DNA of 64,000 nucleotides from positions 186,001-250,000 of the forward strand of contig NZ_JASJOU010000009.1 of the NCBI RefSeq assembly GCF_030068605.1, read 5' to 3'. The stretch comes from Xanthocytophaga agilis. Lineage in GTDB: Bacteria > Bacteroidota > Bacteroidia > Cytophagales > 172606-1. Shown piece after piece: positions 35,415 to 44,500 of this stretch. A program made the translations under genes and the position numbers. Below the pieces are notes generated by a model that saw only the letters and a program-made list of their open reading frames with translations, was not told where the DNA came from and searched no databases. The number at the start of each line of letters is the position of its first letter. Within the stretch, counting starts at the first letter, position 1.

Positions 35415-36638
35415 TTAAGATGCAACAGCAGAACCATAGATCAAACGCAGATACTGTTTTTCAAACCAAGTAAAGAAGCAGATCAGAGTTACTACAAACA
35501 GGCTACCAAATACAACTATACTTGTTGGCCCAAAATATATATAGGCAAATAATGTAGCTGTTGCCAACCGCGTATATTCCAGGTAAAAGACCCATGTCCG
35601 CTGTTCTAGAATGGCACCACAATTAATGAGTGTCAATACTATTAATAGTGCTACTCCTATCTGTAGGCTAAGTGAAATCTGATGCTCAAATAAAATAACC
35701 AGAAACAAACTAAGAAGTACACTTCCAATCTGCCATATGACATAATTTTTAAATCGTATACCACTAGCATTTACTGACTTATTAAAAAGGAATCTTTGTT
35801 CCAATTTCTCTCTTACATATTCAGGAACCAGATCAGGACCACCAAAAATGATTTTTATTTTATTGCCCCACCCTTGGGTATGTTTGACTGTATACATTAG
35901 TTCCAGTATAAAATGGAAGTGCTGCCATAAAAAGCTATGACTGTTCAATGGCTTCGTTAAACCATAATGAGGTTCTTCCTTTTCTTCAACAAAAGTCCCG
36001 AAAATCTTATCCCAGATAATAAGAACATCTCCATAGTTCTTGTCCAGATAATGCTCATCTGAAGCATGATGCACCCGATGATGAGAAGGAGTTACCAATA
36101 TATATTCCAGTATTCCCAGTTTGCCAATAGTACGTGTATGAATGAAGAAAGGATATGCACCATGAATTAATAAAATACTTGTAATCATCTCTGGTGGAAA
36201 CCCGATCCAGGGTAGTACAGACCAAAAAACAACCCGAACCAATGCCTGAAAAACAGTAATACGTGCAGAAACAGTATAGTTAAAATCTTCACTTTGATGA
36301 TGTACTACATGTACACTCCATAATAAGCTAATTTCATGAGCCAGACGATGATACCAATACCAGACAAAATCAGTGCATAGGAACAATGCCAGCCACAATA
36401 ATATGCTTGGTTTGATATCAAATAAAGCAAAGTGAGTGTGTATGTATGTATAGAAATAATAGAAAATACCAACTGTAAATAAATCTGCAAGTCTTTCAGC
36501 AATGCCAATACTTATATTGACAATAGACCTGTCAAAATGGAAATAATCTTCTTTCTGTTGTTTTCTTGCGACCCAATATTCTAATGCTGTAAACAATAAG
36601 AAAATGGGAATTGCAAATGCCAGATAATTTAATTTCAT
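35415..36638 (-). CDS. Sterol desaturase/fatty acid hydroxylase family membrane protein
   Basis: About 407 residues with eight or more membrane helices. The di-iron histidine boxes of the fatty acid hydroxylase superfamily are all present: HRLAHE, HVVHHQSEDFN and HHRVHHASDEHYLD. The C-terminal 150 residues add further membrane helices beyond the catalytic domain. Such enzymes use O2 to hydroxylate or desaturate lipids; substrate is not predictable. ATG 36638 (MKLNYLAFAIPIFLLF) is preferred to an upstream in-frame ATG at 36728, since family members start just before this helix. Divergent neighbour context gives no pathway. Confidence 0.85.
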   Translation of the reverse strand: MKLNYLAFAIPIFLLFTALEYWVARKQQKEDYFHFDRSIVNISIGIAERLADLFTVGIFYYFYTYIHTHFALFDIKPSILLWLALFLCTDFVWYWYHRLAHEISLLWSVHVVHHQSEDFNYTVSARITVFQALVRVVFWSVLPWIGFPPEMITSILLIHGAYPFFIHTRTIGKLGILEYILVTPSHHRVHHASDEHYLDKNYGDVLIIWDKIFGTFVEEKEEPHYGLTKPLNSHSFLWQHFHFILELMYTVKHTQGWGNKIKIIFGGPDLVPEYVREKLEQRFLFNKSVNASGIRFKNYVIWQIGSVLLSLFLVILFEHQISLSLQIGVALLIVLTLINCGAILEQRTWVFYLEYTRLATATLFAYIYFGPTSIVVFGSLFVVTLICFFTWFEKQYLRLIYGSAVAS

Positions 36639-36882
36639 AGTAAACAAGACCTTTATTGAAATATAAGTGGATAATCTTCTTTCAGTTTTTAATACCCTGG
36701 CAACAGCCTGAGAATAAGAAGAATACATTTACCACCATATATTTTTTATTCTATTTAGCCATTGCTCAGGGTATTTAAAACAGATCTTTTCATCTCACTT
36801 TACAAAAATACATAATTCCTATAGATTTTATAGAGATTATCATAAAAAATTTTCACTTTTTATATAAAGCACTAAAAAACAA

Positions 36883-38046
36883 TCACTTAACCGCACCAGC
36901 ATACTGTAATACATTTTGGGGTTCATAAATATTTGATAAAACCTTAACCAAGTAATCCACTTCTGCCAAGGTATTGTATTTACTAAATGAGAAGCGAATA
37001 TTCTCTAGTTCCAGATTACGCCCCAACTGTCTAAGTACATGTGAACCATGCTCTACCAGATTTGAACAAGCACTTCCTCCTGATACATATATTCCTTTTT
37101 CATTCAGTATATCTACCAAAGCTCTATCACCTAAAGCAGGAAACCCGATATTAACAATAGAGGGAAGGCTCTTATCCTGTTGATCGCTATCTCCATTAAA
37201 GGTAAGTTGAGGAAATACTTCCTTCAATCTTCGGATAAGATAACCTTTTAATTTTTGCAGATATTTCTGTGTGTCATCCAGGTTCTCATAGGCAAGTGAT
37301 AAGGCGGTTGACAAACCTACAATACCAGCAACATTTTCAGTACCCGCTCTCAAACTTTTTTCCTGAGAGCCACCATGTATCAATGGTTGCAAATGGATCT
37401 GTTTATTTACATAGAGAAAACCAATTCCTTTGGGCCCATGAAACTTATGGGCTGAACCAACTAAAAAATGAACAGGGACCTTTGATAGATTTAACTGCCT
37501 TTTCCCTAATGTCTGAACCGTATCAGAATGAAAAACAGCTTTATAGGTGCGACATATATTTCCAATTTCTTCTATTTCATTCAGATTCCCAATTTCATTA
37601 TTTCCGTGCATCAGACTTACAAAGGATGCTGGATTCTTTTGTAATAAGTATTGAAGGTGCCCAAGATTAACTCTACCCCATGCATCTGTCTCAACCAGAC
37701 TAACTCTTATCTGATAATTCTTCCGATAAAAATCCAGGCTTTTTAACACTGAATCATGTTCTAAAGGGCTTGTTATAAAATGCCGGAAACGTAACGTGTG
37801 AATACTCCCTGCCAATGCCAGATTATTTGCTTCTGTGGCTCCAGATGTAAAGAAAATCTCTTCAGGTGAAGCATGTAACAGAGTAGCGATTGTATTCCTG
37901 GCTGATTCTACTGCGTCTTTAGCCCGTCTTCCATATTGATGTGTTGATGAAGGATTACCATGATGCTTACCTAAGTAAGGTAACATAGCTTCTAATACCT
38001 GCGAATCTAAAGGTGTTGTAGCTGCATTATCGAAGTATATTTCCAT
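36883..38046 (-). CDS. Cysteine desulfurase (NifS/IscS-like)
   Basis: A 387-residue PLP-dependent class V aminotransferase-fold enzyme. It opens MEIYFDNAATTPLD, has the PLP lysine in VGSAHKFHGPKGIGFLY (about residue 200), the aspartate strand VFHSDTVQTLGK and the mobile-loop cysteine in SGGSACSNLVEHGSHVL (about 325), the group I (NifS/IscS) form. It takes sulfur from cysteine as a persulfide for Fe-S clusters or thio-modification. No iscU or tRNA-thiolation gene is adjacent. Upstream is a long leader with a probable SAM-I riboswitch and a Cys-rich micro-ORF, an unusual control for this enzyme. Confidence 0.9.
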   Translation of the reverse strand: MEIYFDNAATTPLDSQVLEAMLPYLGKHHGNPSSTHQYGRRAKDAVESARNTIATLLHASPEEIFFTSGATEANNLALAGSIHTLRFRHFITSPLEHDSVLKSLDFYRKNYQIRVSLVETDAWGRVNLGHLQYLLQKNPASFVSLMHGNNEIGNLNEIEEIGNICRTYKAVFHSDTVQTLGKRQLNLSKVPVHFLVGSAHKFHGPKGIGFLYVNKQIHLQPLIHGGSQEKSLRAGTENVAGIVGLSTALSLAYENLDDTQKYLQKLKGYLIRRLKEVFPQLTFNGDSDQQDKSLPSIVNIGFPALGDRALVDILNEKGIYVSGGSACSNLVEHGSHVLRQLGRNLELENIRFSFSKYNTLAEVDYLVKVLSNIYEPQNVLQYAGAVK

Positions 38047-38211
38047 AAAGTTGTACTAAAGAATAATAAGTGAAAAGATATGGAACAGACATAATAGAAC
38101 TTTCTCTTCATAAGAGTTAGTATGTTCAGGCTATCTAAACATAGATATAGTGTCTGAGTAGAGGTCTAACCTCTTGTGTTGTTAATGTGATACAGAAAAA
38201 ATGTATCTATC

Positions 38212-38262
38212 TCAGTAGCAACACATTCGTCCGCAGGTAGAGTAATAAGTTGTTTTTAGCAT
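38212..38262 (-). CDS. Cys-rich leader micro-ORF MLKTTYYSTCGRMCCY
   Basis: A 16-codon frame with an ATG at 38262, only six bases after the 3' strand of the riboswitch P1 helix, and a TGA stop at 38212-38214. The peptide has three cysteines in the last seven residues (CGRMCC) and an aromatic pair. Position directly behind the aptamer, with the P1 strand in the usual ribosome-binding region, suggests that ligand binding would control its translation. It could be a leader peptide sensing cysteine supply by translation, a small metal- or sulfur-binding peptide, or chance. The predicted product is too short for homology evidence. Confidence 0.45.
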   Translation of the reverse strand: MLKTTYYSTCGRMCCY

Positions 38263-38268
38263 ACGATT

Positions 38269-38378
38269 GTTAATTTATATTTACCTATTCGGTCAGGATG
38301 TAGCACTGTTTCCGGGTGGTCAGAAAGTTGCTGGAAGTTCTGCGAGCCTGTTCTCTCCCTTCCTCTGTATAAATTAAC
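38269..38378 (-). ncRNA. Probable SAM-I type riboswitch
   Basis: Read on the minus strand, an 11-base perfect P1 helix (GTTAATTTATA with TATAAATTAAC) closes a 110-base domain. Inside are the SAM-I landmarks in order: GGAAGGGA, GCAGAACTTCC (P2 kink-turn side), AGCAAC, then a small P3 stem-loop (TTTC...GAAA), GTGCTACATCC matching the conserved GTGCTAAnTCC, and a short P4 (ACC...GGT). The P2 pairing GGAAG / CTTCC is present. Transcription is from the promoter at 38415-38445, and the next full gene is cysteine desulfurase 223 bases on, with the micro-ORF between. Landmarks fit well; the class is judged by eye, not by covariance model. Confidence 0.72.
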
Positions 38379-38414
38379 TAATTAATGGTGGTATTAATTA
38401 GCAGGATTATGTCA

Positions 38415-38445
38415 CAAATATATAGTCAGTTTATAACATAACAAA
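38415..38445 (-). promoter_or_regulatory. Promoter of the riboswitch/cysteine desulfurase unit
   Basis: On the minus strand TTTG (38442-38445) and TATATTTG (38415-38422) are separated by exactly 19 bases, the best Bacteroidota promoter match in the window. Transcription should start near 38408, just before the aptamer. Confidence 0.7.
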
Positions 38446-38533
38446 CAATTTGTCTACTTTTTTTATAGACATTACAGAATTAGTTTATTCCATTTTAATA
38501 TTCACTCATAACTCACTCATTATCAAATGCAAA

Positions 38534-38563
38534 AAAGCTTTATAGTAGAAACTATAAAGCTTT
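38534..38563 (-). terminator. Terminator of the DUF4468-type gene
   Basis: Perfect 13-base stem AAAGCTTTATAGT / ACTATAAAGCTTT with a four-base AGAA loop and a T-run on the minus strand, 37 bases past the stop codon. Confidence 0.8.
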
Positions 38564-38600
38564 CCAATTAATTATATTAATCAACATTGAATCATATATA

Positions 38601-39173
38601 TTAATTTCCCATCTGAGTTAGTAGAGTATCCTTTGCTTCATTTTCGTTTTTAGCCAACAACGCAGCTTTCTCTACAACATCCTTTACAGAAGCTACCATC
38701 TTGGGCATTTGTTGATTTATTTGTGTCCTTATATCTTTCCAAACCAGATCATACCAAGGTTTCTCTACTGCATTAATCTTATAGGGAAAGCTAGGAGTCA
38801 TCAGAATGGTATGAAATCGTATCTTTCCTTCATGTCTAAAATTTGTTATCTGATAACGAAAACCATCTTCTATAGCCACAAACTTAAAGTCAAACAAAAT
38901 AAAACCTTTAGTAACTTCACTTGCTGCGTGTACATTACTATTATAGACCAGATAAGATGTTCCCTTTATTTCTCCTGCTCCTCTATCAGATTCTCGTATG
39001 GTTTCTTTAGGCATATATTCTTGCTGCCAGGAAGATAATTGTTTGTAAATCTCCTCTTTTTCTAGCTTATCTACCTTAATCTCTCCTGAAAACATCATTA
39101 ACTCAGCGTGTTGAGCAATGCTTATTACACAGCTAATTAAAGCAATACCAATTGTCAGTACTAGTTTTTTCAT
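38601..39173 (-). CDS. Secreted DUF4468-like protein
   Basis: About 190 residues from ATG 39173 with a signal peptide ending ISIAQ. The mature part has the DUF4468/TBP-like pattern: MMFSGEIKVDKLEKEEIYKQLSSWQQEYM, a GTSYLVYNS strand, GFILFDFKFVAIEDGFRYQITNFRHEG and a long C-terminal helix region (VVEKAALLAKNENEAK). These small periplasmic proteins are common in Bacteroidota; their function is unknown. The in-frame extension upstream of 39173 is not supported. It is monocistronic, with its own terminator. Confidence 0.72.
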   Translation of the reverse strand: MKKLVLTIGIALISCVISIAQHAELMMFSGEIKVDKLEKEEIYKQLSSWQQEYMPKETIRESDRGAGEIKGTSYLVYNSNVHAASEVTKGFILFDFKFVAIEDGFRYQITNFRHEGKIRFHTILMTPSFPYKINAVEKPWYDLVWKDIRTQINQQMPKMVASVKDVVEKAALLAKNENEAKDTLLTQMGN

Positions 39174-39787
39174 AGTTAAAATATAATATGATTCACTCTT
39201 GTCTATTCCTGTAGACAAATATCTCACAAATTGTAAGAAGTTGTAGTTAACTAGTAATTGGACTATACGTGATAGGTGCATTATAACTATCTAAACATCT
39301 AATAATCGGTATAAAAATCCTGCTTTTACTATCTTTCTTATCGATTAACGTAAAAGTTTTTCCGATGAGACTGTTCTTTTTAGTACAATAAACATGTTTT
39401 ATACCAGATAACTTTATCATATTAAAGGTTAAAAATACCAATACAACACTCTGTATATCAATTAATTAAAACTAAGCATACTCTATATACCCGAAAAAAG
39501 GATAAATTCTCATTAGTAAAACTTCATTCGTTTATATGAATTAGCTTACACTACCAGCCGCTGAGTTTTAGAAAAACTTACATATATAAAAAACAAGTAT
39601 AAGTACTTAATCATCGCTTCATGTAAACAAACAGTTTAAGTAAATCGCTTTTTATGGCAACCAAAGACAAATTATTTTGTTAATAAAGTTATTACGATGA
39701 GTGAAGTTGTTAATTCAACGAGGTATCCATATTTTCTGTATTTTTATGGCTTTGTTGAACCGTGTCTTATTGAATATTTGTGAGTGT
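39174..39787. other. Intergenic stretch, no gene supported
   Basis: About 610 AT-rich bases between divergent genes. Short frames exist (such as 39247-39441, minus) but have no family features or promoter. I see no long repeat. Confidence 0.45.
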
Positions 39788-40465
39788 ATGTACGATCGTT
39801 ATTCCTTTAGTCTTCCAAAAGAAAAAATTATACGTCGTTTTGAGATAAAGGTCCCAGGAACCATAGAACCTCAATACAATATTTCTCCGGGAAATACTAT
39901 ATCTGTTATTACTGATCTGCAGCCTAAACAGTTGACAAAAGCGATATGGGGTATTTCAGAGAACAGAAAAACACCAATCCACAAGGTATTTATCAAACAG
40001 GATACTCAAAAGACAACTCCTCAAACAACCCAGTTACTCACACAACGTTGCATTATCCTTGCGGATGGATTTTATCTCTGGAAAAAAGTCTCCTATAAAA
40101 GTCGTATTCCTTACCGTATTACACTTAAGTGGAATATACCATTTGCCTTTGCAGGTGTATGGCAATATGACTCACAAAACAACAACCAGATCTCATGTGC
40201 CATGATTACCACAGATGCCAATGAACTAATTGCTCCTATCTCTACCAAAATACCTCTTATCCTTCCGCTTGAACAGGAAAAGGCCTGGTTAAAAACAGAG
40301 ACTACACTACAAGAAATACTTCCTCTTATTAAACCCTATTCTAGTGATCAGCTCCGTTTGTTCCCTGTTTCGGGCCAGATTAATCAACTAGATCTTAATA
40401 CGCTTGAAGTTACACTTCCATCTCAGCCAACAGATCAATTTGGTAATTATGTATTGTTTGAATAG
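39788..40465 (+). CDS. SRAP (HMCES/YedK) family protein with lost catalytic residues
   Basis: A 225-residue protein with the SRAP fold. Landmarks of YedK/HMCES align, but each key residue is changed: the N-terminus is MYDRYSF instead of MCGRYSF (catalytic Cys2 to Tyr), the INARSET segment is replaced by FIKQDTQK, GFYEW is GFYLW (Glu to Leu) and IHxRMP is ISTKIP (His to Ser). Normal SRAP proteins trap abasic sites in single-stranded DNA through Cys2, so this protein cannot form that crosslink. It may bind DNA or another ligand. The frame is open, so it is retained. ATG 39788 aligns with the family N-terminus. It precedes the nitric oxide synthase gene by 163 bases. Confidence 0.8.
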   Translation: MYDRYSFSLPKEKIIRRFEIKVPGTIEPQYNISPGNTISVITDLQPKQLTKAIWGISENRKTPIHKVFIKQDTQKTTPQTTQLLTQRCIILADGFYLWKKVSYKSRIPYRITLKWNIPFAFAGVWQYDSQNNNQISCAMITTDANELIAPISTKIPLILPLEQEKAWLKTETTLQEILPLIKPYSSDQLRLFPVSGQINQLDLNTLEVTLPSQPTDQFGNYVLFE

Positions 40466-40628
40466 GATTTTTTCTCTGGCAATACAACTTATGCCTGAAG
40501 CACCAGATTTATTTTTCTATTTATATCTGATTAACAAATAGTTATTCCAAACAATATTTGCCACTCCTTCTGTCTCGAAACTATATCAAAACTATTCTGG
40601 TTTTCACTCAGAATACCACTGATAAAGC

Positions 40629-41756
40629 ATGCATCCCGATTATTTGAAACAAGAAGCGGTAGAATTTATTACCCAGACATATACAGAACTCGCAATAACA
40701 GCAAATCTCAATACACGACTTAACCAGGTGGTTGATGATATAAATACCACAGGCACTTATATCCATACATTTGAGGAGTTGGAGTATGGTGCCAAATTAG
40801 CCTGGCGGAATAGCAACCGATGCATTGGCCGGCTATATTGGAAATCACTTAAGGTTCGAGATATGAGGCATCTGCAACATGAACACGATATATTTACTGC
40901 TTTACTTGATCATCTTGATTATGCTACTAATGATGGTAATATCCGTTCTGTAATCAGCATCTTTCCTCCCAAACACCCTTCACAAGAAGCAGGTATTCGT
41001 ATACTCAACCACCAATTAATCCGATATGCAGGATATTATAGAATGGATACCCATACATATATCGGTGATCCGGCTCAACATGCTTTCACAAAAAAATGCC
41101 TACAGTTAGGCTGGCAAAGTTCACAAACCCCTTTTGATGTTTTACCTATAATCATACAACTACCCTATCAGCAACCATGTATGTTTACTATCCCACAGGA
41201 AAAAATAAAGGAGGTTCAAATCTCCCATCCTGATTACAAATGGTTTACAGATATGCATCTTCGCTGGTATGCCGTACCTGTTGTATCAAATATGAAGTTG
41301 GAAATGGGAGGAATCGAATATACAGCAGCTCCTTTTAATGGTTGGTATATGGGAACCGAAATAGGAGCTCGCAATCTGGGTGACACACAACGATATAACC
41401 TTTTACCTACAATAGCTCAGAAAATGGGGCTGGATACTTCTTCCAATCATACTTTATGGAAAGATCGTGCACTAATCGAACTTAATATTGCTATATTACA
41501 CTCTTATCAAAAAGCTGGAGTCAAAATAGTAGACCATCATACAGCATCAGATCAATTTATGACACATAATGATCTGGAACAAAAAAATCAGCGTGAAGTA
41601 TTTGCAGATTGGGATTGGATTGTTCCTCCTATTTCAGGATCTACAACTGAAGTTTTTCATGCTACATGGAAAACTTCAGTTCGTAAACCGAATTTTTTCT
41701 ATCAGGAAGACTCTCAGTCTCCCGAAATCAAAACTTGTCAATGGAAATCAGTTTAA
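40629..41756 (+). CDS. nos: Nitric oxide synthase oxygenase
   Basis: A 375-residue bacterial NOS oxygenase domain. WRNSNRCIGR (heme-ligand Cys65), ATNDGNIRSVISIFPP, WYMGTEIGARNLGD (substrate-guanidinium glutamate) and DWDWIVPPISGSTTEVFHATW (pterin side) are all intact, and length matches Bacillus and Staphylococcus enzymes. It converts arginine to citrulline and NO in the cytoplasm with electrons from separate reductases, since no reductase domain is fused or adjacent. Bacterial NOS protects against oxidative stress and influences respiration. The gene ahead is the dead SRAP protein, in the same direction. Sporadic occurrence suggests gain by transfer, but the base composition here looks like its neighbours. 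Confidence 0.93.
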   Translation: MHPDYLKQEAVEFITQTYTELAITANLNTRLNQVVDDINTTGTYIHTFEELEYGAKLAWRNSNRCIGRLYWKSLKVRDMRHLQHEHDIFTALLDHLDYATNDGNIRSVISIFPPKHPSQEAGIRILNHQLIRYAGYYRMDTHTYIGDPAQHAFTKKCLQLGWQSSQTPFDVLPIIIQLPYQQPCMFTIPQEKIKEVQISHPDYKWFTDMHLRWYAVPVVSNMKLEMGGIEYTAAPFNGWYMGTEIGARNLGDTQRYNLLPTIAQKMGLDTSSNHTLWKDRALIELNIAILHSYQKAGVKIVDHHTASDQFMTHNDLEQKNQREVFADWDWIVPPISGSTTEVFHATWKTSVRKPNFFYQEDSQSPEIKTCQWKSV

Positions 41757-42334
41757 CAATCTTCTCTGTCTAACCATTACTATCCACTAAATATACTATT
41801 AGTGATCCTTATTTTTTCCGGGATAAAAACAGGTTTACTTCACCAAAATTTCCCTCTGCATGCCTACTAATTTATCGATAATCTATTTAATATTACTTAT
41901 GGCAGTAAATCGCTGATTTACACTAGCATAAAATAAAAATATAGAGTTTATTTGTTATATCAACCCGAGTGAGCACCCACAAAAATGCACTTGTATAGCA
42001 GGTATTCTACTCACCTAAAGCTTATAAAATCCAGCCACACTTCCATTTAAGTAGTGAAGGTATTAAATAGTATCTTATTGAACAGAATAGTAAGTTTATC
42101 TCTTCTTTCCCAGAACAATAGAATATATCCAGTAGTAGATCTTACACTTCATCACAATAAGTGTAGTATACAGGAAAGAAGAGAACAAGGATTTACAGAA
42201 AGTTTTTCCAAACAGCATTATTACATACATATCTTTTTTGTTATACCACTAATGAGGTTCCAAATCGATAACTATCATTAGCAATCAGCTGAAAATAAAT
42301 ATAGAGCAAGAAATACAGCATTGTTGAAAATGAA
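41757..42334. other. Intergenic stretch with a nested hairpin
   Basis: About 580 bases between nos and the histidine kinase gene. No protein frame is convincing. It contains the structured element at 42099-42184, which is listed separately. Confidence 0.45.
42099..42184. other. Nested inverted repeats, possible structured RNA
   Basis: An outer 12-base perfect pair TCTCTTCTTTCC (42099-42110) / GGAAAGAAGAGA (42173-42184) encloses an inner hairpin TACACTT / AAGTGTA (42143-42165). The arrangement of an outer helix with an internal stem-loop resembles a leader or small RNA. It lies about 150 bases upstream of the kinase gene. Confidence 0.35.
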
Positions 42335-44392
42335 ATGACCTCTAAAAGATACACCTTATATCAAACTTATACCTTGCCATATAAGACAGAAGTAGGGATT
42401 ATAGTCAATCTTATACGATTCACCTGCTTTATCCTGTTCGCTCTGTTCTTATCCAACATATCCGGTTATGCACAAAACAAGCATCTCACAGATAGTTTGC
42501 AAACCGTGTTGAAAACTATGCCAGAAGATACCAACAAAGTAGAGGTGCTTCGGCTATTATTTAATGAATACCGTTATTCCGACCATGAACAGGCTAGAAT
42601 AATTGCTCAGGAAGAATTACGTTTATCATTGCAACTAAAATATACTTTAGGAGAAGCCTCAGCCTACCGACATCTCGGAATTTCCTATGCACATAAAGGT
42701 AAAAGTGTTCAAGCTATTGAATATTACCTAAAAGCTATTCCTTTATATGAACGAATACATGAGTCATTTTTTGTAGGTGCTTGCTATAACAACATAGGAA
42801 GTGTATACATGGATCTGAAAGAATGGGATAAGGCTCAAAGTAACTTATTCAAAGCCATCAATATATGGAAACCTTTATCAGATGGCCCTGAAGGAACATG
42901 TATAGCCTTATCTAACCTTGGAGATATCTACCTTGAGCAAAAACAGTATGCGCATGCTTTGCAAATGTATGAACAGTCACTGGAAATAGCTCAGCAACTA
43001 AAACTCTCTTGGTTGATAGCAGGCACTCAAACCAGTATTGGCAATGTATATATTCGTCAAAAAGAATATAAAAAAGCAACCAGTTATCTTACTAAAGCAT
43101 CAGTAATAGCAGAGCAAAATCATAGTAATTCAATACTTACTCAGATATACTATTATCAAAGCGAAATTTCTCTTGCGAACAATCAACTCCAAAATGCGTT
43201 AGCTCAAGCTTTTGAGGCCTTATCATTCACAAAAAAGACAAAGTCCAGCCGATGGCAGGTAAAATGTTACAAACAGCTGGCTCACATATTTACATTACAG
43301 GAGAATTACAAACAAGGAGTACATTTTCAGGATCTGTATATTTCTTTGAATGATAGCCTAAATAATGTCCAACAAGCACTCCAGATTGAAAAATTACAAT
43401 ACAATTATCAACTGGAAAAGAAAGACCTTATTAATCAGTCTTTGTTAAAGGACAAAAAGCTTAAAGAAGAAGAGTTTGATCGTAATACGACAAGGCGTAG
43501 GTTTATTCTGGGATTACTCCTACTGTTTATTGCAACTACAGTCTTCTATCGCATTACCTACAAACGTCAGAAAAAGATGAATCAGACGATGGCTCTGCAA
43601 CAACAGGAGATAGAAGCGCAAAATGAAGAAATCAGATCCCAAAATGATCAGATTTCTATTCAAAGAGAAGACCTTACAAAAGCAAATGCAGCCCTCAATA
43701 AACTATTCAATATTATTGCACATGATTTACGTGCCCCATTCCGGTCTATTGAAGGTACCATCACTTTATTTGAAGAAGAATTGCTAGACCCTCAGGAAAT
43801 GCAGACTGTTGTTCAGAAACTGGGTGCACAAGTAAGCAAATCTTCAGAATTATTGGATAAATTATTGATCTGGTCCAAAAGTCAGCTTGAAGGCTTTCAG
43901 GTAAACCCTAAAACATTTGATATAGCGGAAGTTATACATAGAAGTACTGAAATATTGGAAATCCAAGCTAGCCAGAAAAAAATCAGCATTACGACCGAGA
44001 TAGAATCTTCCTTAAAAGGCTATGCAGATCCTGATATGATTGAAACTATTCTACGTAATCTAGTTAGTAATGCTATCAAGTTCTGCGAAAAAAATGATAC
44101 AATCCGAATTTGTGCAATCTTGAAAGAAAGTCATATTTCTATATCTGTCCACGATACAGGACAAGGCATGGATGAAGATGTCAGAAAGAAAATATTAAAT
44201 CCTACAAGTTTTTATTCTACGTTGGGCACATCGGGAGAGAAAGGTACAGGACTTGGAATACATCTTTGTCTGGAATTCCTGGCATTAAATAATGGCCATT
44301 TGCATATTGAAAGTATACCAGGAGAAGGCAGTGTATTTACCTTTACCCTACCACGAGATAAAAATAAAGTATACGAAGCCAGCTTTTGCTAA
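42335..44392 (+). CDS. TPR-containing membrane sensor histidine kinase
   Basis: A 685-residue protein. A signal peptide or first helix (about 25-48, ending GYAQN) exports a domain of about six tetratricopeptide repeats (about 60-350, for example GEASAYRHLGISYAHKGKSVQAIEYYLKA). A membrane helix follows (about 388-408, RRRFILGLLLLFIATTVFYRI), then a coiled coil (about 410-460), the HisKA domain with IIAHDLRAPFRSIEG (phospho-His), and a HATPase_c domain with N-box SNAIKF and G-boxes DTGQGMD and GTGLGIHLC. It senses through protein contact in the periplasm and passes phosphate to an unlinked regulator. No response regulator is adjacent. Confidence 0.88.
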   Translation: MTSKRYTLYQTYTLPYKTEVGIIVNLIRFTCFILFALFLSNISGYAQNKHLTDSLQTVLKTMPEDTNKVEVLRLLFNEYRYSDHEQARIIAQEELRLSLQLKYTLGEASAYRHLGISYAHKGKSVQAIEYYLKAIPLYERIHESFFVGACYNNIGSVYMDLKEWDKAQSNLFKAINIWKPLSDGPEGTCIALSNLGDIYLEQKQYAHALQMYEQSLEIAQQLKLSWLIAGTQTSIGNVYIRQKEYKKATSYLTKASVIAEQNHSNSILTQIYYYQSEISLANNQLQNALAQAFEALSFTKKTKSSRWQVKCYKQLAHIFTLQENYKQGVHFQDLYISLNDSLNNVQQALQIEKLQYNYQLEKKDLINQSLLKDKKLKEEEFDRNTTRRRFILGLLLLFIATTVFYRITYKRQKKMNQTMALQQQEIEAQNEEIRSQNDQISIQREDLTKANAALNKLFNIIAHDLRAPFRSIEGTITLFEEELLDPQEMQTVVQKLGAQVSKSSELLDKLLIWSKSQLEGFQVNPKTFDIAEVIHRSTEILEIQASQKKISITTEIESSLKGYADPDMIETILRNLVSNAIKFCEKNDTIRICAILKESHISISVHDTGQGMDEDVRKKILNPTSFYSTLGTSGEKGTGLGIHLCLEFLALNNGHLHIESIPGEGSVFTFTLPRDKNKVYEASFC

Positions 44393-44399
44393 TTTACTA

Positions 44400-44423
44400 T
44401 GAGTTTTGATCAATCAAAGCTCA
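44400..44423. terminator. Terminator after the kinase gene
   Basis: TGAGTTTTGAT and ATCAAAGCTCA pair over 11 bases with a two-base centre and one G-T pair, eight bases past the kinase stop codon. Confidence 0.5.
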
Positions 44424-44500
44424 CAGTAATGTGTGTTTATAATAAAGCCAATAAAACCAACTAAAAAATACTAGCAGGCAAAGTATACAAATGAATTGAT

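Noticed and set aside
36639-36728. Upstream in-frame ATG for the sterol-desaturase-like gene
   Set aside because: Adds 30 residues before the first membrane helix that do not fit the family; kept only as an alternative.
39247-39441. 64-codon minus-strand frame upstream of the DUF4468-type gene
   Set aside because: No signal peptide, domain or promoter; sits in AT-rich intergenic DNA.
42054-42281. 75-codon frame over the nested hairpin
   Set aside because: No family features; the inverted repeats explain the conserved-looking structure better.
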